A stretch of 64,000 bases of DNA, from the NCBI GenBank assembly GCA_008729055.1, contig SDUX01000005.1, forward strand, positions 3,681,062-3,745,061, given 5' to 3'. The stretch comes from Pyropia haitanensis. Its lineage: Eukaryota > Rhodophyta > Bangiophyceae > Bangiales > Bangiaceae. Positions 29,235 to 40,685 of this stretch are shown here, in pieces. Every line of letters starts with the position of its first letter. Positions within the stretch are counted from its first letter, which is position 1. The notes beneath the pieces are model-generated. The model saw only the letters and a list, made by a program, of their open reading frames with translations. It searched no databases and was not told where the DNA came from. Made by a program: the position numbers and the translations under genes.

Positions 29235-30626
29235 TCACTCTGCTTCACGGGGTCCACGGAGGGGCGGGGCATGGGTCCGTCGAGGCGCAGGGAGCAAGCT
29301 CCTGAGAACGTACTCCATCTCCGGCGGGTCTCGATCGCATGGCGGGTCGTCCATCGTGCAACAGGCGGGGGACGGGGGGGTTGGTAGGAAGGATACGCGG
29401 TGTTGAACCGAAAATTGGGCTTGCGCCCGCGGAGAGAGGCGGTGCAGCTGTCGTGTGGGGACCACCGACACGCCCTCCTTCTCGTGCGCTGCATGCAAAA
29501 TGGCCAGGAGGGACTTGAGGTTGGGAGAAAGGCAATCTTTACCGATAGCCGATTCTGCCGCCGTCTTAGTGCGCCGCACGCGCCGCCGCATCTGCCGCGG
29601 TCCCACGGGTCCTGATGCAGCTGCTGGCGACAAGGTGTAACGTCTGTTGACGCCGTTCTTAAACTTGAAGCTTATTTCGCTGGGCCTTGTCTCACGCAGG
29701 TGCTTGGTCAGCAATGCCTCAAACCGCCGCAGCTCGGCGCCGGCAAACGAGTCATACCGCCCGAGCAGGTCCTCCAACATTCGCTCCATTGACCAATGGT
29801 CAGCGTCGGGCGCCACAGCCAAACCAGCGACGGACAGCGACACGTGCGCCGGATCCTCTTGGGCAAGCCCTGGCGAGACGCTGAAGGCTGGACTGGCACA
29901 CACGGCCACGTGACGGTCGGGCCTCCCGGGCACCACGACAGCGACATACGTGGCACCCAGGCCCGCGGGCTCCGTTGGGTTGTTGGGCGTTGCCGCCGCT
30001 GCGGCGAGTAAGGACGACAGACTTAGATGTTCTTGTGTGGAAGCTGCAGAGCTAAGTAGCTCCAGCCCCACGGCATCGGGTCCTCCGCAAAGATCGCTTG
30101 GGGCGCCATCGCCGGTACCCGCCGCACGGTCGGAGGACAACAGACGCTCGGATCTTGATTGCCTTTCGGCCGAGGATCTGCAGCCGCTGCACACCTTACG
30201 ACGCTTGTCCCGTGGCATGCCGCGCTCCGCCTCAGCTTCCTGGGGGGTCCACAAAAGGTGGAAAAGCGCGGGTGACGGTGTGTAGCGCGCATCTACCGCA
30301 CGGCCGCTGGCGTGGCGGGTTGATAGGCAGGCTGAGTAAGAGGCTGCCCGTTTCTTAGGAGTAGCTCGCCTCTTTTCATCGCATGTTGTGCACGTCCCAA
30401 CTACCACGCCCGACGGGTGCCGATACTTGTGGCAGGAGTTGCCCCTTTGCCTCAGCCTCGCGGCTCTCTGGTGGGCACTCAGCTCAGAGGGATGGTTGCT
30501 CAAAGAGCACAGGTAGTCATTCACCGCTGCCGACGGGTAGAGGAAGGCTTTTTCACAGACGTGGCACACAAAGCCCAGAGGCTTGCCCGTGGACCGATGA
30601 ACAATATCCTTTACCAAACCAATCAC
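29235..30626 (-). CDS. Array copy 3
   Basis: Full frame. Leu29, synonymous GTA at Val75, Glu285, spacer G. It is the only copy that combines Leu29 with GTA75, an intermediate between the two main haplotypes. Confidence 0.5.
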   Translation of the reverse strand: MIGLVKDIVHRSTGKPLGFVCHVCEKAFLYPSAAVNDYLCSLSNHPSELSAHQRAARLRQRGNSCHKYRHPSGVVVGTCTTCDEKRRATPKKRAASYSACLSTRHASGRAVDARYTPSPALFHLLWTPQEAEAERGMPRDKRRKVCSGCRSSAERQSRSERLLSSDRAAGTGDGAPSDLCGGPDAVGLELLSSAASTQEHLSLSSLLAAAAATPNNPTEPAGLGATYVAVVVPGRPDRHVAVCASPAFSVSPGLAQEDPAHVSLSVAGLAVAPDADHWSMERMLEDLLGRYDSFAGAELRRFEALLTKHLRETRPSEISFKFKNGVNRRYTLSPAAASGPVGPRQMRRRVRRTKTAAESAIGKDCLSPNLKSLLAILHAAHEKEGVSVVPTRQLHRLSPRAQAQFSVQHRVSFLPTPPSPACCTMDDPPCDRDPPEMEYVLRSLLPAPRRTHAPPLRGPREAE

Positions 30627-30870
30627 ATCATCCAGTGCACTGCAAAAGTGAGAGAGAAAAAGGAGCGGAGGGATCGGTGCACCATACAGTCAGTGACCAG
30701 TGGTACAGGGAGAGGTGGAGGTGTCTCTGAGGAGACCAAGCCCAGCCGGAGTGATAGCAGCGGCCGAGGCGGGGGTCTGCTCAAAAGAAATACCCGTACC
30801 CAACAGAAATAGATGCATCAGATCACGGCCGTCACAGCGCTGCAAACAGAATCATGCTGCGCCCAGTGCT

Positions 30871-32262
30871 TCACTCTGCTTCACGGGGTCCACGGAGGGG
30901 CGGGGCATGGGTCCGTCGAGGCGCAGGGAGCAAGCTCCTGAGAACGTACTCCATCTCCGGCGGGTCTCGATCGCATGGCGGGTCGTCCATCGTGCAACAG
31001 GCGGGGGACGGGGGGGTTGGTAGGAAGGATACGCGGTGTTGAACCGAAAATTGGGCTTGCGCCCGCGGAGAGAGGCGGTGCAGCTGTCGTGTGGGGACCA
31101 CCGACACGCCCTCCTTCTCGTGCGCTGCATGCAAAATGGCCAGGAGGGACTTGAGGTTGGGAGAAAGGCAATCTTTACCGATAGCCGATTCTGCCGCCGT
31201 CTTAGTGCGCCGCACGCGCCGCCGCATCTGCCGCGGTCCCACGGGTCCTGATGCAGCTGCTGGCGACAAGGTGTAACGTCTGTTGACGCCGTTCTTAAAC
31301 TTGAAGCTTATTTCGCTGGGCCTTGTCTCACGCAGGTGCTTGGTCAGCAATGCCTCAAACCGCCGCAGCTCGGCGCCGGCAAACGAGTCATACCGCCCGA
31401 GCAGGTCCTCCAACATTCGCTCCATTGACCAATGGTCAGCGTCGGGCGCCACAGCCAAACCAGCGACGGACAGCGACACGTGCGCCGGATCCTCTTGGGC
31501 AAGCCCTGGCGAGACGCTGAAGGCTGGACTGGCACACACGGCCACGTGACGGTCGGGCCTCCCGGGCACCACGACAGCGACATACGTGGCACCCAGGCCC
31601 GCGGGCTCCGTTGGGTTGTTGGGCGTTGCCGCCGCTGCGGCGAGTAAGGACGACAGACTTAGATGTTCTTGTGTGGAAGCTGCAGAGCTAAGTAGCTCCA
31701 GCCCCACGGCATCGGGTCCTCCGCAAAGATCGCTTGGGGCGCCATCGCCGGTACCCGCCGCACGGTCGGAGGACAACAGACGCTCGGATCTTGATTGCCT
31801 TTCGGCCGAGGATCTGCAGCCGCTGCACACCTTACGACGCTTGTCCCGTGGCATGCCGCGCTCCGCCTCAGCTTCCTGGGGGGTCCACAAAAGGTGGAAA
31901 AGCGCGGGTGACGGTGTGTAGCGCGCATCTACCGCACGGCCGCTGGCGTGGCGGGTTGATAGGCAGGCTGAGTAAGAGGCTGCCCGTTTCTTAGGAGTAG
32001 CTCGCCTCTTTTCATCGCATGTTGTGCACGTCCCAACCACCACGCCCGACGGGTGCCGATACTTGTGGCAGGAGTTGCCCCTTTGCCTCAGCCTCGCGGC
32101 TCTCTGGTGGGCACTCAGCTCAGAGGGATGGTTGCTCAAAGAGCACAGGTAGTCATTCACCGCTGCCGACGGGTAGAGGAAGGCTTTTTCACAGACGTGG
32201 CACACAAAGCCCAGAGGCTTGCCCGTGGACCGATGAACAATATCCTTTACCAAACCAATCAC
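30871..32262 (-). CDS. Array copy 4
   Basis: Full frame. Leu29, GTG75, Glu285, spacer G. Confidence 0.5.
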   Translation of the reverse strand: MIGLVKDIVHRSTGKPLGFVCHVCEKAFLYPSAAVNDYLCSLSNHPSELSAHQRAARLRQRGNSCHKYRHPSGVVVGTCTTCDEKRRATPKKRAASYSACLSTRHASGRAVDARYTPSPALFHLLWTPQEAEAERGMPRDKRRKVCSGCRSSAERQSRSERLLSSDRAAGTGDGAPSDLCGGPDAVGLELLSSAASTQEHLSLSSLLAAAAATPNNPTEPAGLGATYVAVVVPGRPDRHVAVCASPAFSVSPGLAQEDPAHVSLSVAGLAVAPDADHWSMERMLEDLLGRYDSFAGAELRRFEALLTKHLRETRPSEISFKFKNGVNRRYTLSPAAASGPVGPRQMRRRVRRTKTAAESAIGKDCLSPNLKSLLAILHAAHEKEGVSVVPTRQLHRLSPRAQAQFSVQHRVSFLPTPPSPACCTMDDPPCDRDPPEMEYVLRSLLPAPRRTHAPPLRGPREAE

Positions 32263-32506
32263 ATCATCCAGTGCACTGCAAAAGTGAGAGAGAAAAAGGA
32301 GCGGAGGGATCGGTGCACCATACAGTCAGTGACCAGTGGTACAGGGAGAGGTGGAGGTGTCTCTGAGGAGACCAAGCCCAGCCGGAGTGATAGCAGCGGC
32401 CGAGGCGGGGGTCTGCTCAAAAGAAATACCCGTACCCAACAGAAATAGATGCATCAGATCACGGCCGTCACAGCGCTGCAAACAGAATCATGCTGCGCCC
32501 AGTGCT

Positions 32507-33898
32507 TCACTCTGCTTCACGGGGTCCACGGAGGGGCGGGGCATGGGTCCGTCGAGGCGCAGGGAGCAAGCTCCTGAGAACGTACTCCATCTCCGGCGGG
32601 TCTCGATCGCATGGCGGGTCGTCCATCGTGCAACAGGCGGGGGACGGGGGGGTTGGTAGGAAGGATACGCGGTGTTGAACCGAAAATTGGGCTTGCGCCC
32701 GCGGAGAGAGGCGGTGCAGCTGTCGTGTGGGGACCACCGACACGCCCTCCTTCTCGTGCGCTGCATGCAAAATGGCCAGGAGGGACTTGAGGTTGGGAGA
32801 AAGGCAATCTTTACCGATAGCCGATTCTGCCGCCGTCTTAGTGCGCCGCACGCGCCGCCGCATCTGCCGCGGTCCCACGGGTCCTGATGCAGCTGCTGGC
32901 GACAAGGTGTAACGTCTGTTGACGCCGTTCTTAAACTTGAAGCTTATTTCGCTGGGCCTTGTCTCACGCAGGTGCTTGGTCAGCAATGCCTCAAACCGCC
33001 GCAGCTCGGCGCCGGCAAACGAGTCATACCGCCCGAGCAGGTCCTCCAACATTCGCTCCATTGACCAATGGTCAGCGTCGGGCGCCACAGCCAAACCAGC
33101 GACGGACAGCGACACGTGCGCCGGATCCTCTTGGGCAAGCCCTGGCGAGACGCTGAAGGCTGGACTGGCACACACGGCCACGTGACGGTCGGGCCTCCCG
33201 GGCACCACGACAGCGACATACGTGGCACCCAGGCCCGCGGGCTCCGTTGGGTTGTTGGGCGTTGCCGCCGCTGCGGCGAGTAAGGACGACAGACTTAGAT
33301 GTTCTTGTGTGGAAGCTGCAGAGCTAAGTAGCTCCAGCCCCACGGCATCGGGTCCTCCGCAAAGATCGCTTGGGGCGCCATCGCCGGTACCCGCCGCACG
33401 GTCGGAGGACAACAGACGCTCGGATCTTGATTGCCTTTCGGCCGAGGATCTGCAGCCGCTGCACACCTTACGACGCTTGTCCCGTGGCATGCCGCGCTCC
33501 GCCTCAGCTTCCTGGGGGGTCCACAAAAGGTGGAAAAGCGCGGGTGACGGTGTGTAGCGCGCATCTACCGCACGGCCGCTGGCGTGGCGGGTTGATAGGC
33601 AGGCTGAGTAAGAGGCTGCCCGTTTCTTAGGAGTAGCTCGCCTCTTTTCATCGCATGTTGTGCACGTCCCAACCACCACGCCCGACGGGTGCCGATACTT
33701 GTGGCAGGAGTTGCCCCTTTGCCTCAGCCTCGCGGCTCTCTGGTGGGCACTCAGCTCAGAGGGATGGTTGCTCAAAGAGCACAGGTAGTCATTCACCGCT
33801 GCCGACGGGTAGAGGAAGGCTTTTTCACAGACGTGGCACACAAAGCCCAGAGGCTTGCCCGTGGACCGATGAACAATATCCTTTACCAAACCAATCAC
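32507..33898 (-). CDS. Array copy 5
   Basis: Full frame, same diagnostic state as copy 4. Confidence 0.5.
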   Translation of the reverse strand: MIGLVKDIVHRSTGKPLGFVCHVCEKAFLYPSAAVNDYLCSLSNHPSELSAHQRAARLRQRGNSCHKYRHPSGVVVGTCTTCDEKRRATPKKRAASYSACLSTRHASGRAVDARYTPSPALFHLLWTPQEAEAERGMPRDKRRKVCSGCRSSAERQSRSERLLSSDRAAGTGDGAPSDLCGGPDAVGLELLSSAASTQEHLSLSSLLAAAAATPNNPTEPAGLGATYVAVVVPGRPDRHVAVCASPAFSVSPGLAQEDPAHVSLSVAGLAVAPDADHWSMERMLEDLLGRYDSFAGAELRRFEALLTKHLRETRPSEISFKFKNGVNRRYTLSPAAASGPVGPRQMRRRVRRTKTAAESAIGKDCLSPNLKSLLAILHAAHEKEGVSVVPTRQLHRLSPRAQAQFSVQHRVSFLPTPPSPACCTMDDPPCDRDPPEMEYVLRSLLPAPRRTHAPPLRGPREAE

Positions 33899-34142
33899 AT
33901 CATCCAGTGCACTGCAAAAGTGAGAGAGAAAAAGGAGCGGAGGGATCGGTGCACCATACAGTCAGTGACCAGTGGTACAGGGAGAGGTGGAGGTGTCTCT
34001 GAGGAGACCAAGCCCAGCCGGAGTGATAGCAGCGGCCGAGGCGGGGGTCTGCTCAAAAGAAATACCCGTACCCAACAGAAATAGATGCATCAGATCACGG
34101 CCGTCACAGCGCTGCAAACAGAATCATGCTGCGCCCAGTGCT

Positions 34143-35534
34143 TCACTCTGCTTCACGGGGTCCACGGAGGGGCGGGGCATGGGTCCGTCGAGGCGCAGGG
34201 AGCAAGCTCCTGAGAACGTACTCCATCTCCGGCGGGTCTCGATCGCATGGCGGGTCGTCCATCGTGCAACAGGCGGGGGACGGGGGGGTTGGTAGGAAGG
34301 ATACGCGGTGTTGAACCGAAAATTGGGCTTGCGCCCGCGGAGAGAGGCGGTGCAGCTGTCGTGTGGGGACCACCGACACGCCCTCCTTCTCGTGCGCTGC
34401 ATGCAAAATGGCCAGGAGGGACTTGAGGTTGGGAGAAAGGCAATCTTTACCGATAGCCGATTCTGCCGCCGTCTTAGTGCGCCGCACGCGCCGCCGCATC
34501 TGCCGCGGTCCCACGGGTCCTGATGCAGCTGCTGGCGACAAGGTGTAACGTCTGTTGACGCCGTTCTTAAACTTGAAGCTTATTTCGCTGGGCCTTGTCT
34601 CACGCAGGTGCTTGGTCAGCAATGCCTCAAACCGCCGCAGCTCGGCGCCGGCAAACGAGTCATACCGCCCGAGCAGGTCCTCCAACATTCGCTCCATTGA
34701 CCAATGGTCAGCGTCGGGCGCCACAGCCAAACCAGCGACGGACAGCGACACGTGCGCCGGATCCTCTTGGGCAAGCCCTGGCGAGACGCTGAAGGCTGGA
34801 CTGGCACACACGGCCACGTGACGGTCGGGCCTCCCGGGCACCACGACAGCGACATACGTGGCACCCAGGCCCGCGGGCTCCGTTGGGTTGTTGGGCGTTG
34901 CCGCCGCTGCGGCGAGTAAGGACGACAGACTTAGATGTTCTTGTGTGGAAGCTGCAGAGCTAAGTAGCTCCAGCCCCACGGCATCGGGTCCTCCGCAAAG
35001 ATCGCTTGGGGCGCCATCGCCGGTACCCGCCGCACGGTCGGAGGACAACAGACGCTCGGATCTTGATTGCCTTTCGGCCGAGGATCTGCAGCCGCTGCAC
35101 ACCTTACGACGCTTGTCCCGTGGCATGCCGCGCTCCGCCTCAGCTTCCTGGGGGGTCCACAAAAGGTGGAAAAGCGCGGGTGACGGTGTGTAGCGCGCAT
35201 CTACCGCACGGCCGCTGGCGTGGCGGGTTGATAGGCAGGCTGAGTAAGAGGCTGCCCGTTTCTTAGGAGTAGCTCGCCTCTTTTCATCGCATGTTGTGCA
35301 CGTCCCAACCACCACGCCCGACGGGTGCCGATACTTGTGGCAGGAGTTGCCCCTTTGCCTCAGCCTCGCGGCTCTCTGGTGGGCACTCAGCTCAGAGGGA
35401 TGGTTGCTCAAAGAGCACAGGTAGTCATTCACCGCTGCCGACGGGTAGAGGAAGGCTTTTTCACAGACGTGGCACACAAAGCCCAGAGGCTTGCCCGTGG
35501 ACCGATGAACAATATCCTTTACCAAACCAATCAC
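34143..35534 (-). CDS. Array copy 6
   Basis: Full frame, same diagnostic state as copies 4 and 5. Confidence 0.5.
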   Translation of the reverse strand: MIGLVKDIVHRSTGKPLGFVCHVCEKAFLYPSAAVNDYLCSLSNHPSELSAHQRAARLRQRGNSCHKYRHPSGVVVGTCTTCDEKRRATPKKRAASYSACLSTRHASGRAVDARYTPSPALFHLLWTPQEAEAERGMPRDKRRKVCSGCRSSAERQSRSERLLSSDRAAGTGDGAPSDLCGGPDAVGLELLSSAASTQEHLSLSSLLAAAAATPNNPTEPAGLGATYVAVVVPGRPDRHVAVCASPAFSVSPGLAQEDPAHVSLSVAGLAVAPDADHWSMERMLEDLLGRYDSFAGAELRRFEALLTKHLRETRPSEISFKFKNGVNRRYTLSPAAASGPVGPRQMRRRVRRTKTAAESAIGKDCLSPNLKSLLAILHAAHEKEGVSVVPTRQLHRLSPRAQAQFSVQHRVSFLPTPPSPACCTMDDPPCDRDPPEMEYVLRSLLPAPRRTHAPPLRGPREAE

Positions 35535-35778
35535 ATCATCCAGTGCACTGCAAAAGTGAGAGAGAAAAAGGAGCGGAGGGATCGGTGCACCATACAGTCA
35601 GTGACCAGTGGTACAGGGAGAGGTGGAGGTGTCTCTGAGGAGACCAAGCCCAGCCGGAGTGATAGCAGCGGCCGAGGCGGGGGTCTGCTCAAAAGAAATA
35701 CCCGTACCCAACAGAAATAGATGCATCAGATCACGGCCGTCACAGCGCTGCAAACAGAATCATGCTGCGCCCAGTGCT

Positions 35779-37170
35779 TCACTCTGCTTCACGGGGTCCA
35801 CGGAGGGGCGGGGCATGGGTCCGTCGAGGCGCAGGGAGCAAGCTCCTGAGAACGTACTCCATCTCCGGCGGGTCTCGATCGCATGGCGGGTCGTCCATCG
35901 TGCAACAGGCGGGGGACGGGGGGGTTGGTAGGAAGGATACGCGGTGTTGAACCGAAAATTGGGCTTGCGCCCGCGGAGAGAGGCGGTGCAGCTGTCGTGT
36001 GGGGACCACCGACACGCCCTCCTTCTCGTGCGCTGCATGCAAAATGGCCAGGAGGGACTTGAGGTTGGGAGAAAGGCAATCTTTACCGATAGCCGATTCT
36101 GCCGCCGTCTTAGTGCGCCGCACGCGCCGCCGCATCTGCCGCGGTCCCACGGGTCCTGATGCAGCTGCTGGCGACAAGGTGTAACGTCTGTTGACGCCGT
36201 TCTTAAACTTGAAGCTTATTTCGCTGGGCCTTGTCTCACGCAGGTGCTTGGTCAGCAATGCCTCAAACCGCCGCAGCTCGGCGCCGGCAAACGAGTCATA
36301 CCGCCCGAGCAGGTCCTCCAACATTCGCTCCATTGACCAATGGTCAGCGTCGGGCGCCACAGCCAAACCAGCGACGGACAGCGACACGTGCGCCGGATCC
36401 TCTTGGGCAAGCCCTGGCGAGACGCTGAAGGCTGGACTGGCACACACGGCCACGTGACGGTCGGGCCTCCCGGGCACCACGACAGCGACATACGTGGCAC
36501 CCAGGCCCGCGGGCTCCGTTGGGTTGTTGGGCGTTGCCGCCGCTGCGGCGAGTAAGGACGACAGACTTAGATGTTCTTGTGTGGAAGCTGCAGAGCTAAG
36601 TAGCTCCAGCCCCACGGCATCGGGTCCTCCGCAAAGATCGCTTGGGGCGCCATCGCCGGTACCCGCCGCACGGTCGGAGGACAACAGACGCTCGGATCTT
36701 GATTGCCTTTCGGCCGAGGATCTGCAGCCGCTGCACACCTTACGACGCTTGTCCCGTGGCATGCCGCGCTCCGCCTCAGCTTCCTGGGGGGTCCACAAAA
36801 GGTGGAAAAGCGCGGGTGACGGTGTGTAGCGCGCATCTACCGCACGGCCGCTGGCGTGGCGGGTTGATAGGCAGGCTGAGTAAGAGGCTGCCCGTTTCTT
36901 AGGAGTAGCTCGCCTCTTTTCATCGCATGTTGTGCACGTCCCAACTACCACGCCCGACGGGTGCCGATACTTGTGGCAGGAGTTGCCCCTTTGCCTCAGC
37001 CTCGCGGCTCTCTGGTGGGCACTCAGCTCAGAGGGATGGTTGCTCAAAGAGCACAGGTAGTCATTCACCGCTGCCGACGGGTAGAAGAAGGCTTTTTCAC
37101 AGACGTGGCACACAAAGCCCAGAGGCTTGCCCGTGGACCGATGAACAATATCCTTTACCAAACCAATCAC
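35779..37170 (-). CDS. Array copy 7
   Basis: Full frame. Phe29, GTA75, Glu285, spacer G. First member of the duplicated four-unit block; partner is copy 12. Confidence 0.5.
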   Translation of the reverse strand: MIGLVKDIVHRSTGKPLGFVCHVCEKAFFYPSAAVNDYLCSLSNHPSELSAHQRAARLRQRGNSCHKYRHPSGVVVGTCTTCDEKRRATPKKRAASYSACLSTRHASGRAVDARYTPSPALFHLLWTPQEAEAERGMPRDKRRKVCSGCRSSAERQSRSERLLSSDRAAGTGDGAPSDLCGGPDAVGLELLSSAASTQEHLSLSSLLAAAAATPNNPTEPAGLGATYVAVVVPGRPDRHVAVCASPAFSVSPGLAQEDPAHVSLSVAGLAVAPDADHWSMERMLEDLLGRYDSFAGAELRRFEALLTKHLRETRPSEISFKFKNGVNRRYTLSPAAASGPVGPRQMRRRVRRTKTAAESAIGKDCLSPNLKSLLAILHAAHEKEGVSVVPTRQLHRLSPRAQAQFSVQHRVSFLPTPPSPACCTMDDPPCDRDPPEMEYVLRSLLPAPRRTHAPPLRGPREAE

Positions 37171-37414
37171 ATCATCCAGTGCACTGCAAAAGTGAGAGAG
37201 AAAAAGGAGCGGAGGGATCGGTGCACCATACAGTCAGTGACCAGTGGTACAGGGAGAGGTGGAGGTGTCTCTGAGGAGACCAAGCCCAGCCGGAGTGATA
37301 GCAGCGGCCGAGGCGGGGGTCTGCTCAAAAGAAATACCCGTACCCAACAGAAATAGATGCATCAGATCACGGCCGTCACAGCGCTGCAAACAGAATCATG
37401 CTGCGCCCAGTGCT

Positions 37415-38806
37415 TCACTCTGCTTCACGGGGTCCACGGAGGGGCGGGGCATGGGTCCGTCGAGGCGCAGGGAGCAAGCTCCTGAGAACGTACTCCATCT
37501 CCGGCGGGTCTCGATCGCATGGCGGGTCGTCCATCGTGCAACAGGCGGGGGACGGGGGGGTTGGTAGGAAGGATACGCGGTGTTGAACCGAAAATTGGGC
37601 TTGCGCCCGCGGAGAGAGGCGGTGCAGCTGTCGTGTGGGGACCACCGACACGCCCTCCTTCTCGTGCGCTGCATGCAAAATGGCCAGGAGGGACTTGAGG
37701 TTGGGAGAAAGGCAATCTTTACCGATAGCCGATTCTGCCGCCGTCTTAGTGCGCCGCACGCGCCGCCGCATCTGCCGCGGTCCCACGGGTCCTGATGCAG
37801 CTGCTGGCGACAAGGTGTAACGTCTGTTGACGCCGTTCTTAAACTTGAAGCTTATTTCGCTGGGCCTTGTCTCACGCAGGTGCTTGGTCAGCAATGCCTC
37901 AAACCGCCGCAGCTCGGCGCCGGCAAACGAGTCATACCGCCCGAGCAGGTCCTCCAACATTCGCTCCATTGACCAATGGTCAGCGTCGGGCGCCACAGCC
38001 AAACCAGCGACGGACAGCGACACGTGCGCCGGATCCTCTTGGGCAAGCCCTGGCGAGACGCTGAAGGCTGGACTGGCACACACGGCCACGTGACGGTCGG
38101 GCCTCCCGGGCACCACGACAGCGACATACGTGGCACCCAGGCCCGCGGGCTCCGTTGGGTTGTTGGGCGTTGCCGCCGCTGCGGCGAGTAAGGACGACAG
38201 ACTTAGATGTTCTTGTGTGGAAGCTGCAGAGCTAAGTAGCTCCAGCCCCACGGCATCGGGTCCTCCGCAAAGATCGCTTGGGGCGCCATCGCCGGTACCC
38301 GCCGCACGGTCGGAGGACAACAGACGCTCGGATCTTGATTGCCTTTCGGCCGAGGATCTGCAGCCGCTGCACACCTTACGACGCTTGTCCCGTGGCATGC
38401 CGCGCTCCGCCTCAGCTTCCTGGGGGGTCCACAAAAGGTGGAAAAGCGCGGGTGACGGTGTGTAGCGCGCATCTACCGCACGGCCGCTGGCGTGGCGGGT
38501 TGATAGGCAGGCTGAGTAAGAGGCTGCCCGTTTCTTAGGAGTAGCTCGCCTCTTTTCATCGCATGTTGTGCACGTCCCAACTACCACGCCCGACGGGTGC
38601 CGATACTTGTGGCAGGAGTTGCCCCTTTGCCTCAGCCTCGCGGCTCTCTGGTGGGCACTCAGCTCAGAGGGATGGTTGCTCAAAGAGCACAGGTAGTCAT
38701 TCACCGCTGCCGACGGGTAGAAGAAGGCTTTTTCACAGACGTGGCACACAAAGCCCAGAGGCTTGCCCGTGGACCGATGAACAATATCCTTTACCAAACC
38801 AATCAC
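37415..38806 (-). CDS. Array copy 8
   Basis: Full frame. Phe29, GTA75, Glu285, and spacer C at 38892. Partner in the duplicated block is copy 13. Confidence 0.5.
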   Translation of the reverse strand: MIGLVKDIVHRSTGKPLGFVCHVCEKAFFYPSAAVNDYLCSLSNHPSELSAHQRAARLRQRGNSCHKYRHPSGVVVGTCTTCDEKRRATPKKRAASYSACLSTRHASGRAVDARYTPSPALFHLLWTPQEAEAERGMPRDKRRKVCSGCRSSAERQSRSERLLSSDRAAGTGDGAPSDLCGGPDAVGLELLSSAASTQEHLSLSSLLAAAAATPNNPTEPAGLGATYVAVVVPGRPDRHVAVCASPAFSVSPGLAQEDPAHVSLSVAGLAVAPDADHWSMERMLEDLLGRYDSFAGAELRRFEALLTKHLRETRPSEISFKFKNGVNRRYTLSPAAASGPVGPRQMRRRVRRTKTAAESAIGKDCLSPNLKSLLAILHAAHEKEGVSVVPTRQLHRLSPRAQAQFSVQHRVSFLPTPPSPACCTMDDPPCDRDPPEMEYVLRSLLPAPRRTHAPPLRGPREAE

Positions 38807-39050
38807 ATCATCCAGTGCACTGCAAAAGTGAGAGAGAAAAAGGAGCGGAGGGATCGGTGCACCATACAGTCAGTGACCAGTGGTACAGGGACAGGTGGAG
38901 GTGTCTCTGAGGAGACCAAGCCCAGCCGGAGTGATAGCAGCGGCCGAGGCGGGGGTCTGCTCAAAAGAAATACCCGTACCCAACAGAAATAGATGCATCA
39001 GATCACGGCCGTCACAGCGCTGCAAACAGAATCATGCTGCGCCCAGTGCT

Positions 39051-40441
39051 TCACTCTGCTTCACGGGGTCCACGGAGGGGCGGGGCATGGGTCCGTCGAG
39101 GCGCAGGGAGCAAGCTCCTGAGAACGTACTCCATCTCCGGCGGGTCTCGATCGCATGGCGGGTCGTCCATCGTGCAACAGGCGGGGGACGGGGGGGTTGG
39201 TAGGAAGGATACGCGGTGTTGAACCGAAAATTGGGCTTGCGCCCGCGGAGAGAGGCGGTGCAGCTGTCGTGTGGGGACCACCGACACGCCCTCCTTCTCG
39301 TGCGCTGCATGCAAAATGGCCAGGAGGGACTTGAGGTTGGGAGAAAGGCAATCTTTACCGATAGCCGATTCTGCCGCCGTCTTAGTGCGCCGCACGCGCC
39401 GCCGCATCTGCCGCGGTCCCACGGGTCCTGATGCAGCTGCTGGCGACAAGGTGTAACGTCTGTTGACGCCGTTCTTAAACTTGAAGCTTATTTCGCTGGG
39501 CCTTGTCTCACGCAGGTGCTTGGTCAGCAATGCCTCAAACCGCCGCAGCTCGGCGCCGGCAAACGAGTCATACCGCCCGAGCAGGTCCTCCAACATTCGC
39601 TCCATTGACCAATGGTCAGCGTCGGGCGCCACAGCCAAACCAGCGACGGACAGCGACACGTGCGCCGGATCCTCTTGGGCAAGCCCTGGCGAGACGCTGA
39701 AGGCTGGACTGGCACACACGGCCACGTGACGGTCGGGCCTCCCGGGCACCACGACAGCGACATACGTGGCACCCAGGCCCGCGGGCTCCGTTGGGTTGTT
39801 GGGCGTTGCCGCCGCTGCGGCGAGTAAGGACGACAGACTTAGATGTTCTTGTGTGGAAGCTGCAGAGCTAAGTAGCTCCAGCCCCACGGCATCGGGTCCT
39901 CCGCAAAGATCGCTTGGGGCGCCATCGCCGGTACCCGCCGCACGGTCGGAGGACAACAGACGCTCGGATCTTGATTGCCTTTCGGCCGAGGATCTGCAGC
40001 CGCTGCACACCTTACGACGCTTGTCCCGTGGCATGCCGCGCTCCGCCTCAGCTTCCTGGGGGTCCACAAAAGGTGGAAAAGCGCGGGTGACGGTGTGTAG
40101 CGCGCATCTACCGCACGGCCGCTGGCGTGGCGGGTTGATAGGCAGGCTGAGTAAGAGGCTGCCCGTTTCTTAGGAGTAGCTCGCCTCTTTTCATCGCATG
40201 TTGTGCACGTCCCAACCACCACGCCCGACGGGTGCCGATACTTGTGGCAGGAGTTGCCCCTTTGCCTCAGCCTCGCGGCTCTCTGGTGGGCACTCAGCTC
40301 AGAGGGATGGTTGCTCAAAGAGCACAGGTAGTCATTCACCGCTGCCGACGGGTAGAGGAAGGCTTTTTCACAGACGTGGCACACAAAGCCCAGAGGCTTG
40401 CCCGTGGACCGATGAACAATATCCTTTACCAAACCAATCAC
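39051..40441 (-). pseudogene. Array copy 9: single-base frameshift
   Basis: One G is missing from a six-G run at about 40059-40064. The N-terminal frame changes after about residue 127 (LLWTPRKLRR instead of LLWTPQEAE) and stops at 39839. The downstream frame stays open from about 40067 to 39051. Leu29, GTG75, spacer G. The loss is in a homopolymer, so sequencing error is possible. Confidence 0.75.
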
Positions 40442-40685
40442 ATCATCCAGTGCACTGCAAAAGTGAGAGAGAAAAAGGAGCGGAGGGATCGGTGCACCAT
40501 ACAGTCAGTGACCAGTGGTACAGGGAGAGGTGGAGGTGTCTCTGAGGAGACCAAGCCCAGCCGGAGTGATAGCAGCGGCCGAGGCGGGGGTCTGCTCAAA
40601 AGAAATACCCGTACCCAACAGAAATAGATGCATCAGATCACGGCCGTCACAGCGCTGCAAACAGAATCATGCTGCGCCCAGTGCT